From: Armatimonadota bacterium
GTDB taxonomy: Bacteria; Armatimonadota; Zipacnadia; Zipacnadales; FEN-943
Reading direction: 5' to 3'
NCBI GenBank assembly: GCA_029777735.1
Contig: JAKORR010000636.1
Coordinates: 1 to 10,659 of the forward strand
DNA: 10,659 nucleotides
Shown: positions 1 to 6,291 of the stretch, piece by piece
Layout: the number at the start of each line of letters is the position of its first letter
Position numbering within the stretch: position 1 is the stretch's first letter
Notes under the pieces: model-generated
What the model saw: the letters and a program-made list of their open reading frames with translations, nothing else
What the model was told of the DNA's origin: nothing
Databases searched by the model: none
Program-made: the position numbers and the translations under genes

Positions 1-93
1 CAACCTTAGGAGGAAACCACTGCCTGAACTCTAACATCTATTGACAGCAGCCCTTGTCTTCCTCCTTTGAGCATCGCGACGAGGCTCTCCTCT

Positions 94-1047
94 TCAGTCC
101 AGCTTCCACGGCTCGCGCTTGCGGAAGGGGCTATTGAAGCGGTTGCCCACGCGCCCAGTCTGCTCTAGGTGGATGAAGCAGGCGCGGATACAGCCACGGG
201 CCCCTTCAATCGCACCTGGCAGGTGGAACATGCTCGCCGAGGCCTTGTTGTACGGCAGTTCGCTCGCACCGTAGTACCGCTCGAAGAAGACCTGCATGTC
301 CTGATCTGGAGGCGTGAAGGGCGAGTAGTGAGGATTGGCGCCCGTGTACCCACTGGAGCATTTAATTTCGTCCAACTTCGCCCACTCGAACTCGCGTCCC
401 CCAATAGTGACCTTGACGGTCTCGGTGTCACTGAGGGCGCCGACCGTGCAGTCACGCACACAAAGCTTGCAGCGATCGCAGATTTGGCCCTCAAAGATCG
501 GATCGGGTTCGAGCGGTGCGTCCGTGAGGACAAAGGCCAATCTCTGCCGCGGCCCGAATTGTGGGCTAAGGAAGATCTTGCTATAGCCGATCTCACCCAT
601 GCCACAGGCCACCGCAGCAAGGCGAAAATGCAACATCACATCTGGCGCCGGGCGGTCCGGCGCCACAGCACGACTTATGCCCTCGCGCGGCGCACCGTTG
701 CTGATGTCGAAAGGCGTCAGGAATACCATGTTCTGGATCGGTACAGCTTCGTGTCCCTCGTCTTCGAGGGCGCTGCACAGGGCGCGAAGGGTGATCGGAG
801 CGTCACGGTAGTTAATGCCCGCGTAGCCCATAGAGGGGTAAGCGCCAAAGTATGTGCCCTCTTCGATGCCACGGAAGCAGCCTCGATGAATGCGGAAGCC
901 CAAGCCTATGAGAGCCTTGGCCTCAGGGAAAATGTAGCGCGGGTCCATGCCGGGCGGCGCTCCCTCGAAACGGTCCAGAGAGCCGATACCCACCAGGTCG
1001 GCGCCATGGGCCTTGGCGAACTCCTTGACCTGCTGTGAGGTAACCAT
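94..1047 (-). CDS. QueG-like 4Fe-4S cluster protein (epoxyqueuosine reductase-related)
   Basis: A 317-residue cytoplasmic iron-sulfur protein related to the epoxyqueuosine reductase (QueG) / reductive-dehalogenase-like family. The ferredoxin-type motif CDRCKLCVRDC at residues 190-200 (Cys190, 193, 196, 200) should bind one 4Fe-4S cluster. Three more cysteines, Cys230 and the pair in GCIRAC (286 and 290), could hold a second cluster, as in double-cluster family members. The segment GEIGYSKIFLSPQFGPRQR (151-169) and the following LTDAPLEPDP are typical of the family core before the cluster. It is shorter than many QueG proteins and I see no C-terminal HEAT-repeat region, so I do not call it queG; the substrate is unknown. 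The ATG start is fixed by an AAGGAGGT ribosome-binding site 5 nt upstream. It is transcribed alone, with its own likely promoter and no close neighbour in this window. Confidence 0.85.
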   Translation of the reverse strand: MVTSQQVKEFAKAHGADLVGIGSLDRFEGAPPGMDPRYIFPEAKALIGLGFRIHRGCFRGIEEGTYFGAYPSMGYAGINYRDAPITLRALCSALEDEGHEAVPIQNMVFLTPFDISNGAPREGISRAVAPDRPAPDVMLHFRLAAVACGMGEIGYSKIFLSPQFGPRQRLAFVLTDAPLEPDPIFEGQICDRCKLCVRDCTVGALSDTETVKVTIGGREFEWAKLDEIKCSSGYTGANPHYSPFTPPDQDMQVFFERYYGASELPYNKASASMFHLPGAIEGARGCIRACFIHLEQTGRVGNRFNSPFRKREPWKLD

Positions 1048-1052
1048 AAGAG

Positions 1053-1060
1053 ACCTCCTT
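1053..1060 (-). promoter_or_regulatory. Strong ribosome-binding site of the QueG-like gene
   Basis: Read on the minus strand this is AAGGAGGT, a full anti-Shine-Dalgarno match, 5 nt before the ATG at 1047. It decides the start of the Fe-S protein gene. Confidence 0.8.
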
Positions 1061-1102
1061 CGAGTCGGTCCACAAACGCTACCAAGGTAGTCTGGCGGAT
1101 AT

Positions 1103-1130
1103 ACTATACCGCCCAGGCATCACCGCACAA
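1103..1130 (-). promoter_or_regulatory. Candidate sigma-70 promoter of the QueG-like gene, overlapped by an inverted repeat
   Basis: Minus-strand TTGTGC (1125-1130) and TATAGT (1103-1108) are separated by 16 nt. The -10 box matches the consensus at 5 of 6 positions, the -35 box only at TTG. Transcription would begin near 1096, about 50 nt before the start codon. An inverted repeat (arms CTGGCGG at 1092-1098 and CCGCCCAG at 1109-1116) straddles the -10 box, and a second short one (CTACC/GGTAG, 1079-1090) lies just downstream of the start point. Both could be operator sites. This is a sequence match only. Confidence 0.4.
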
Positions 1131-1513
1131 CTCTTACCCGCGGGCAGCATACCCATCCGCCAAGTGGTACACGTTGCGCCGGCTACGCATGGAGATAGTG
1201 ATAAGTCTCACACCTATAAGCTCGTGGAGGAGCGGCGGATAGCTTCCTCGAACGCCTTATGGTACTTCAGGGTTCTCCGAGGCCTTACCTATGTCTAAGT
1301 GTGTGTGAGAATTCCTCTTCCTGTTAATGCGTACCACGCGCCAGGCGTTTCGGAAGTCCAATTGTGCTAAAGATTGCTAATGACACGCAAATATTGCTGA
1401 ATCTGCTTGATGGATACCCTTCAGCCGGGATTCGCCTAAAACTGCCAGCGCTCTTCCTCCCGAGCAGCTCCCGGCGGTCTTTACACGCTCTGAGAGAGGA
1501 GATTCTCTAACCC

Positions 1514-3046
1514 TCAATCCGGCATTACTCTGACTCGCCGACGAGGCTCTCGGCCCACGGACTCCGACCGCAGCTCGTGCTGTGCGATAAGCTCGTGCTG
1601 AAGTCGTCGCACGTAGGCGTTCTGAGGCGTCAGTTCCACGGGTTGCCCATGCCGCAGTACCTCTTCGACGGCCTGCTGTGCTTCTTGAACTGCAAACCGT
1701 TCCTTCGCAGAGCCGTCTCCGCCGAAGAACTCGCGAAGTACTTCATAGACGTGGCCGTAACTGTTACCGCGTACGGTCAGCACTCGTGTGCTCGATCCTC
1801 GGCTTCGGTACGCGCCTTGCCTGTGGCTGGTGGCGGCCAAGATGATATCCGCGTGGCGGGGATCATCTACCGTGAGGGCTGGGGCCCGCAGCTCGCGCAG
1901 TGCACGGTCCACCTTGCGCTGTGGGATTCCGTCTACAAAGAGCCGCAGAGCGTCGTCGGCCTCGGGGCGGTAGCACTCGCCGACGTTTTCCTCCTCGAAC
2001 TCCTCAGTGCGCGAAGACCAGGACGATCCCACCAACTCCACCTGTCGTTGACTCCGCCTTACGCGGCCATCGGCGTCGCTCTCCCGCACCTCTGCACTCA
2101 CCGATCGGCCCAGCAAGAGCTCGTCGACCGTGCGGGCCACGTCGTGATGTATGACGAGACAGTCGATCTCCTCAATCTCGACTACAGTGTCGAAGGTAGG
2201 AGCGGCCTTGCGTTCCAGGACCGTCTTTTGTGTGCCGCGCTTGCGGGCCTCTTCATCTGACAGCGTGACGGCTTGGATCCCACCGATCAGGTCCGCCAGC
2301 GTGGGATTCGACATCAGGTTCTCTAACGTCGTACCGTGGGCTGTGGCGATGAGCTGTACGCCACGTTCGGCTATGGTACGGGCCGCAAAGGCGTCGCGTT
2401 CGTTGGAGATCTCGTCGATGATGATGACCTCTGGCATGTGGTTCTCCACTGCCTCGATCATCACGTCGCACTGCTGACGGTCCTGAGGGACCTGCATGCG
2501 TCTGGCACGGCCTATAGCCGGGTGTGGGATGTCGCCGTCGCCAGCTATCTCGTTGTTAGTGTCCACAACCACCGCGCGCTTGTTTAGCTCGTCGGCCAGC
2601 ACGCGCGCGGCCTCGCGCAGCTTAGTCGTCTTGCCCACGCCCGGCCGGCCCAACAGGAGGATACTCCGCCCGGTGTCGATGATGTCGCGGATGATATCGA
2701 TGGTACCATAGACGGCTCGCCCAACGCGGCACGTGAGCCCCACGATTTCGCCAAGACGGTTGCGGATACAGGAGATTCGATGCAGGGTACGTTCGATTCC
2801 GGCTCGATTGTCACGATCAAACAAGCCCACACGTTCTGTCACGTAGGTCAGGTCGACGCTTGTCGCCTCGCCGTCGATAAACTCAAAGGCCTCGGGGAAA
2901 CGAGCCTCGATGGGCCGCCCTAGGTCCAATACCACCTCTAGCAGATCGTCCAATCTGGGATGCTGCCGGAGGACTTCACGGACTCGCGGGGGTAGCACAT
3001 CGAGGAACTCCTCGATGTTGTCGGTTACCATTTGCTCAGGTGTCAT
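1514..3046 (-). CDS. SpoIIIAA/Ycf45-type AAA ATPase with C-terminal R3H domain
   Basis: A 510-residue soluble ATPase of the family that includes sporulation protein SpoIIIAA and the plastid Ycf45 proteins. The N-terminal part (about 10-120) is followed by a P-loop ATPase core: Walker A GRPGVGKTT at 133-141, a VVVDTNNEIAGDGDIPHPAIG segment that is nearly diagnostic of the family (159-179), Walker B VIIIDEIS at 207-214, and ATAHGTT at 234-240. A central region (about 370-440) resembles the Ycf45 extension. The last 60 residues form an R3H domain, with the R-x3-H motif at Arg480/His484 followed by SESVGREPRRRV, so single-stranded nucleic-acid binding is likely. Its biological role outside sporulation is not established, and no other spoIIIA gene is adjacent. 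The start is uncertain: I choose the ATG at 3046, preceded by purine-rich GAAGAAGA; a TTG at 3079 would add 11 residues but has no ribosome site. Confidence 0.9.
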   Translation of the reverse strand: MTPEQMVTDNIEEFLDVLPPRVREVLRQHPRLDDLLEVVLDLGRPIEARFPEAFEFIDGEATSVDLTYVTERVGLFDRDNRAGIERTLHRISCIRNRLGEIVGLTCRVGRAVYGTIDIIRDIIDTGRSILLLGRPGVGKTTKLREAARVLADELNKRAVVVDTNNEIAGDGDIPHPAIGRARRMQVPQDRQQCDVMIEAVENHMPEVIIIDEISNERDAFAARTIAERGVQLIATAHGTTLENLMSNPTLADLIGGIQAVTLSDEEARKRGTQKTVLERKAAPTFDTVVEIEEIDCLVIHHDVARTVDELLLGRSVSAEVRESDADGRVRRSQRQVELVGSSWSSRTEEFEEENVGECYRPEADDALRLFVDGIPQRKVDRALRELRAPALTVDDPRHADIILAATSHRQGAYRSRGSSTRVLTVRGNSYGHVYEVLREFFGGDGSAKERFAVQEAQQAVEEVLRHGQPVELTPQNAYVRRLQHELIAQHELRSESVGREPRRRVRVMPD

Positions 3047-3152
3047 TCTTCTTCGCGCTACTCCCGACACTGACTTCAAACCATGGCGGTATGCTACAAA
3101 CTGCTACCTTCCCCGTGTCGGACATCAAAGTAGTGGGGCGGTAGTGGTGTTT

Positions 3153-3181
3153 ATTATACCCAAGCAAAGCGCCGCTATCCA
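3153..3181 (-). promoter_or_regulatory. Likely sigma-70 promoter of the R3H ATPase gene
   Basis: On the minus strand TGGATA (3176-3181, 4 of 6 matches to the -35 consensus) is followed after exactly 17 nt by a perfect TATAAT (3153-3158). Transcription should start near 3146, giving a leader of about 100 nt before the ATG at 3046. The leader's first bases contain two direct copies of CCACTAC (plus-strand GTAGTGG at 3130-3136 and 3141-3147) 11 bp apart, about one helical turn, which could be a regulator site. The promoter lies between this gene and the small membrane protein gene, so the two are probably separate transcripts. Confidence 0.55.
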
Positions 3182-3208
3182 GTGTCTTTTCGACGCCTCA
3201 GGGCCATC

Positions 3209-3496
3209 TCACCCGCTGGCATCCACCTTAGGCGGTGCAGTGTACTCCGGCCGCCTAATCATCGTCGCCCGTAGCTTGGCAGCCCGTAGGGGTTGGGATC
3301 GCTTGGCGTGCGCATAGAGCAAAGCCACTATGATCATAAAGGCCACTACGGTGATGATGATTGCAGCCGGTAGGGCAGCCCACCAGGGCCATCCCACGCT
3401 CTCTAGGCCCATCCCCGCAGCTGTGCCCACCACCAAGGACACCACTACGCGCGTCCGACTGCGCGCGAGCAGAGCGGACAACATTCTCGACAGCAT
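3209..3496 (-). CDS. Small two-helix membrane protein, function unknown
   Basis: A 95-residue protein that I do not recognise. It has a basic N-terminus (RSRTR at 13-17), a first hydrophobic segment at about 18-35, a short loop containing Trp-Pro-Trp-Trp, a second strong hydrophobic segment at about 42-62 (AAIIITVVAFMIIVALLYA), and then a basic tail. The positive-inside rule would place both ends in the cytoplasm. The clear hydrophobic pattern is the main reason to accept it as a gene. No Shine-Dalgarno sequence precedes the ATG at 3496; a second in-frame ATG at 3484 is possible. A TATATA box at 3503-3508 lies 6 nt upstream, so the mRNA may be leaderless. It is divergent from larC. Confidence 0.55.
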   Translation of the reverse strand: MLSRMLSALLARSRTRVVVSLVVGTAAGMGLESVGWPWWAALPAAIIITVVAFMIIVALLYAHAKRSQPLRAAKLRATMIRRPEYTAPPKVDASG

Positions 3497-3515
3497 ACAA
3501 GTTATATAGCATAAT
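3487..3515 (+). promoter_or_regulatory. Likely sigma-70 promoter of larC
   Basis: TCGACA (3487-3492, 5 of 6 to the -35 consensus) and CATAAT (3510-3515, 5 of 6 to the -10 consensus) are separated by exactly 17 nt. Transcription would begin near 3522, leaving a short 22-nt leader that contains the larC ribosome site. The -35 box lies inside the first codons of the divergent small membrane protein gene, so the two genes share this 47-bp control region. Confidence 0.55.
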
Positions 3516-3530
3516 TCCCTGACGTTTGCC

Positions 3531-3536
3531 AGGTGA
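3531..3536 (+). promoter_or_regulatory. Ribosome-binding site deciding the larC start
   Basis: AGGTGA sits 7 nt before the ATG at 3544. It supports that ATG over an in-frame TTG at 3526, which would place the ribosome site inside the coding region. Confidence 0.6.
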
Positions 3537-3543
3537 TTGCCCT

Positions 3544-4944
3544 ATGCGAACCGCTTACCTAGACCTGCCTTGTGGACTCAGCGGCGACATGCTCCTAGCT
3601 GCGATTCTTGACGCTGGTGTGGAGCCTGAGGACCTACGCGCTACCCTGGCCGGGCTGGCGCCTGGCGAGTGGGAGCTACATGCCGAACGCGTCGTGAAGA
3701 ACGGCGTTACAGCGTGCTGCGTCAGAGTCACGCCGTCCGAAGCCCGTGCTGGGGATGTTGGGGCGCCCTCTGTCGGGCACAAGGGCGAAGACGCCTCTGA
3801 CCATCCTCACTATCACGGGCACGACGAAGACCCTTCCCACTCCCACGACCATCATCACGGAGACCATGCCGGTCACCCTCCCCATCACGCGCTCGAGGCT
3901 GAGCACCAGCGTGAGGAGGCCCACCATCATTTCGACCATGGCCGCAGTTACCCCGACCTCCGCCGTTGCCTGGAGGAGGCGGGCTTGGGCGACCGGGTAA
4001 GGACCTCGTCCCTAGCCATGTTGGCTGCATTGGCACAGGCCGAGGCGAAGGTCCATGGCGTTCCCGTTGAGGACGTTCACTTCCACGAGGTCGGCGGCTT
4101 GGACACTGTGGTGGACCTGGCCGGCGCCGTCGCGGGGCTGGAACTACTGGGCGTGGAACGGGTCGTGGCGACGGCCATCCCCTGGTCCCATGGCTACGTA
4201 GACACGTCTCACGGGCGCCTGCCGGTGCCTGCACCGGCGACCGCGGTGCTATTGCTGGGCCTCCCCGTCCGCGGCGTTGACATCGAGGGCGAAACGGTCA
4301 CACCGACGGGCGCGGTCCTCGCGCGGCACTTGGTCGGGGCCTGGGGACCCATGCCTTCGATCACTATCGAGGCGTTGGGCGTCGGGGCAGGCACGGCCGA
4401 TTTCTCGCCGGTGCCCAACATCGTGCGGCTTTTCGTTGGCAGGGAGACGGGGCACGAGACACGTGAGACCGTGATGATTGCCGACAGCGTGGCCTTGGTG
4501 GCCGCCAACATCGACGACATGGAGCCGGAACTCTTCGAGCCAGCGATGGAGGCGGCCTTTGACGCCGGTGCCGTCGACGTTTGGCTTGTGCCCATCTACA
4601 TGAAGCATAACCGCCCCGCCGTGCAGTTCAACGCCCTTGCGGCAGTGGCTGACGTACGGCCTGTGGCGGAGGCAATTCTCCACAACACTAGCACCCTTGG
4701 GGTCCGCGTTACCACGGCCGAGCGCCGGTGCCTGCCACGCGAGAAGGTCCACGTGGACACGCCCTTCGGACAGATCAGTGTGAAGGTGGCGCGTCTGGGC
4801 AGCGACGTGGTCTCGGCCCAACCCGAATATCGCGAGTGCGCCGAGGCCGCCGCGTCGCGGGGCGCCACCGTGCGCGAGGTTTACGCCGCCGCTCAGGCTG
4901 CGGCCTATGTCTTGTTCCGCGCGCGGCCGGTGGCCGAGACCTAA
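3544..4944 (+). CDS. larC: LarC, nickel-insertion enzyme of nickel-pincer nucleotide cofactor synthesis
   Basis: A 466-residue LarC. In the known pathway LarB and LarE make a pyridinium-bis-thiocarboxylate mononucleotide, and LarC, a CTP-dependent cyclometallase, inserts nickel to give the cofactor of lactate racemase (LarA) and related isomerases. Family signatures seen: YLDLPCGLSGDMLLAAILDAG at the N-terminus (5-25), VHFHEVGGLDTVVDLAG (178-194), IPWSHGYVDTSHGRLPVPAP (212-231), TPTGAVLA (253-260), ANIDDMEPE (321-329), YMKHNRPA (352-359), TSTLGVR (382-388) and QPEYRECAEAA (426-436). Between the N-terminal part and the core lies a His-rich linker (79-132) with 19 histidines, likely for holding nickel. 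The gene is one unbroken frame, unlike Lactobacillus plantarum where it is split by a frameshift. No larA, larB or larE is in the window. A URO-D-like gene follows after 92 nt on the same strand. Confidence 0.95.
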   Translation: MRTAYLDLPCGLSGDMLLAAILDAGVEPEDLRATLAGLAPGEWELHAERVVKNGVTACCVRVTPSEARAGDVGAPSVGHKGEDASDHPHYHGHDEDPSHSHDHHHGDHAGHPPHHALEAEHQREEAHHHFDHGRSYPDLRRCLEEAGLGDRVRTSSLAMLAALAQAEAKVHGVPVEDVHFHEVGGLDTVVDLAGAVAGLELLGVERVVATAIPWSHGYVDTSHGRLPVPAPATAVLLLGLPVRGVDIEGETVTPTGAVLARHLVGAWGPMPSITIEALGVGAGTADFSPVPNIVRLFVGRETGHETRETVMIADSVALVAANIDDMEPELFEPAMEAAFDAGAVDVWLVPIYMKHNRPAVQFNALAAVADVRPVAEAILHNTSTLGVRVTTAERRCLPREKVHVDTPFGQISVKVARLGSDVVSAQPEYRECAEAAASRGATVREVYAAAQAAAYVLFRARPVAET

Positions 4945-4958
4945 GGGCCGCAGGGCCC
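4945..4958 (+). other. Small hairpin just after the larC stop
   Basis: GGGCC and GGCCC pair perfectly across the loop GCAG directly behind the TAA. There is no T-run, so it is a poor intrinsic terminator; it may stabilise the larC transcript end or allow partial read-through into the next gene. A second small stem (CTCTC 4985-4989 with GAGAG 4996-5000) lies a little further on. Confidence 0.3.
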
Positions 4959-5020
4959 CTCGACGCTACAGAGCCACCCGCTTGCTCTCGGCGTAGAGAG
5001 TCTCGGTCACCATACGAGAA

Positions 5021-5027
5021 GGGAGGA
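5021..5027 (+). promoter_or_regulatory. Ribosome-binding site deciding the URO-D-like start
   Basis: GGGAGGA lies 9 nt before the ATG at 5037. The reading frame is open back to 4728, inside larC, but this site fixes the start at 5037. Confidence 0.7.
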
Positions 5028-5036
5028 TCAACGTCA

Positions 5037-6221
5037 ATGAGCGACTGGCTCGACTTCGACATCAGCAAGTACGAGGCGCGCATCGAGCAGAGCCGCAGGC
5101 GCCTGCAAGCCGCTCACGAGTTCAGGGAAGGAGATACAGTAGCCTGCCTCGCCTCCACGGCCGGCAGTTACTGGTCGTGGCTTTTCGGCGTGGACATCAG
5201 GGACTATTACACCGACATCGATACGCAGATTGAGATTCAAATGCGGGGTCTCAAGTGGCGCTATGAGAACCTTCCCGACGACTTCACCGGTACTGGGATC
5301 AGCTACGACCCAGGGCCCATTGGGGAAGCCGTGGTCTTTGACTGCGACCTGCAGTACCCTCAGGGCACGTCTCCCTTTATCCTGCGCGTCATCCACGACG
5401 GTGCCGATGTCGAGAAGCTACAGGTCAAGGACCCGCGCGACAATCCTCGGGTCCAAGAGCAACTAGCTCGCGGCAGGCGCTTCAAGGAGCGCGCCGAGGA
5501 ATTGGGCGTGAAGGTGCCCGTGGGCACTGGAAGCATCGGCATCCACCCACCACTTTCCTGTGCCTGCGCCCTGGCCGACGCCGACTGGGTCTATCTTACC
5601 ATGCTCGCCGAGCCGGAAGTGATGCTCAAACTGTTCGACAAGTGCTACCGGGCCTTCTGTCTGTGCCAGGAGTACATGTACGAGCTTCACGGTGGCAAGC
5701 CAGGCACGCTTGGCCTGGCCGACGACAACTCCGCCTTCGTCTCCGACCCTCTCTACCGACAGATGGTGTTGCCCTACAACCTTGGGCTATACGAGACCTA
5801 CGGACAGCAGCGCCGCTATCTGCACGCCGATGGTCCCAACGAGCACCACTACCGTACCTATGCTGAGATAATTCGTCTGAACCACATGGACATAGGCGGT
5901 TGGAGCAAACTGCGTCCCGCTGTCGAGATTCTCAAACCCGCTGGCTGTATCGTTCACGGAGGCCTGAACAACCGCGACCTTTACTCGGGCTGGACGGAAC
6001 CTCTGCGGCAAAAGATCCGCCAGACCATCCGCATCGCTGCCCCAGGCGGCGGCTTCGAGCTGGCCATCGGTGGTGAAACGTACGCGCACACTGCCCCGGA
6101 CGTGCTCTGCAAGACCTTCGCCTATGCGCACGAAGTCGGGCGCTTCCCACTCGACATATCCGAAGAGCCGCTGCCCGGCGAAGACGACGGCCGTCCTGTC
6201 TGGGAGGCCGTGACGCTCTAG
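5037..6221 (+). CDS. Uroporphyrinogen decarboxylase (URO-D) superfamily protein, atypical
   Basis: A 394-residue cytoplasmic protein of the URO-D fold, the superfamily of HemE and of corrinoid-dependent methyltransferases such as MtaA and MtbA. Evidence is in the C-terminal half: YLHADGP (261-267), NHMDIGGWSKLRPAVEIL (282-299), VHGGLNNRDLYSG (306-318), an arginine-rich helix and IAAPGGGFELAIGGETYAH (333-351), which follows the usual 'PGGGF-l-PGC' pattern, then a final helix ending EVGRF. The zinc motif of methyltransferase members (H-x-C, then a Cys in the PGC turn) is not kept: here it is His263-Ala-Asp265 and Gly345-Gly346. The N-terminal arginine motif of true HemE is also not seen. So neither haem synthesis nor thiol methylation can be assigned; methyl transfer or cleavage of an unknown substrate is possible. 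It follows larC on the same strand and may be co-transcribed. Confidence 0.85.
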   Translation: MSDWLDFDISKYEARIEQSRRRLQAAHEFREGDTVACLASTAGSYWSWLFGVDIRDYYTDIDTQIEIQMRGLKWRYENLPDDFTGTGISYDPGPIGEAVVFDCDLQYPQGTSPFILRVIHDGADVEKLQVKDPRDNPRVQEQLARGRRFKERAEELGVKVPVGTGSIGIHPPLSCACALADADWVYLTMLAEPEVMLKLFDKCYRAFCLCQEYMYELHGGKPGTLGLADDNSAFVSDPLYRQMVLPYNLGLYETYGQQRRYLHADGPNEHHYRTYAEIIRLNHMDIGGWSKLRPAVEILKPAGCIVHGGLNNRDLYSGWTEPLRQKIRQTIRIAAPGGGFELAIGGETYAHTAPDVLCKTFAYAHEVGRFPLDISEEPLPGEDDGRPVWEAVTL

Positions 6222-6225
6222 GAAT

Positions 6226-6266
6226 CCCCGGGACCTCGCCTGTGAGCCAACCCCCAGGCGCCGGGG
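6226..6266 (+). other. Nested two-part hairpin between the URO-D-like and phosphoesterase genes
   Basis: CCCCGG (6226-6231) pairs with CCGGGG (6261-6266), and CGCCTG (6237-6242) pairs with CAGGCG (6255-6260). On the 3' side the two arms are contiguous; on the 5' side GACCT bulges out. The result is a 12-bp GC-rich stem with a 12-nt loop, starting 4 nt after the URO-D stop. No T-run follows, so it could be a weak terminator, an RNA-stability element or a processing site. Confidence 0.45.
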
Positions 6267-6267
6267 T

Positions 6268-6288
6268 CTGGCCCCATTGGATTGCCAG
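6268..6288 (+). promoter_or_regulatory. Hairpin over the translation-initiation region of the phosphoesterase gene
   Basis: CTGGC (6268-6272) pairs with GCCAG (6284-6288) across an 11-nt loop, ending 3 nt before the ATG at 6292. No clear Shine-Dalgarno sequence is present here, so the structure and the upstream stem may limit initiation or make it dependent on translation of the gene before it. Confidence 0.3.
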
Positions 6289-6291
6289 CCC

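Larger units (their letters stand above)
1048..1513. other. 466-nt intergenic region
   Basis: No convincing gene on either strand. The end near 1047-1130 carries the promoter, ribosome site and inverted repeats of the QueG-like gene. The middle, about 1360-1410, is AT-rich compared with the rest, with ATTGCT repeated at 1373-1378 and 1393-1398. At the other end, 5 nt past the stop of the R3H ATPase gene, a weak stem (AGAGA/TCTCT around 1494-1509) has no T-run, so I do not call a terminator. A few reading frames under 25 codons exist but have nothing to support them. Confidence 0.6.

Noticed and set aside
78..90. GACGAGGCTCTC shared between positions 79-90 and 1540-1551
   Set aside because: A 12-base match between a gene tail and a coding region with no further similarity; most likely chance.
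169..1038. 289-codon open frame on the plus strand
   Set aside because: Fully antisense to the QueG-like gene, no ribosome site, arginine-rich composition typical of a shadow frame in GC-rich coding DNA.
1577..2260. 227-codon plus-strand frame
   Set aside because: Antisense to the R3H ATPase, whose motifs are unmistakable; no recognisable protein.
4249..4821. 190-codon minus-strand frame inside larC
   Set aside because: Shadow of the well-supported larC frame.
4728..5036. N-terminal extension of the URO-D-like protein by 103 residues
   Set aside because: It overlaps the end of larC, has low-complexity arginine-rich sequence, and the ATG at 5037 has a good ribosome site.
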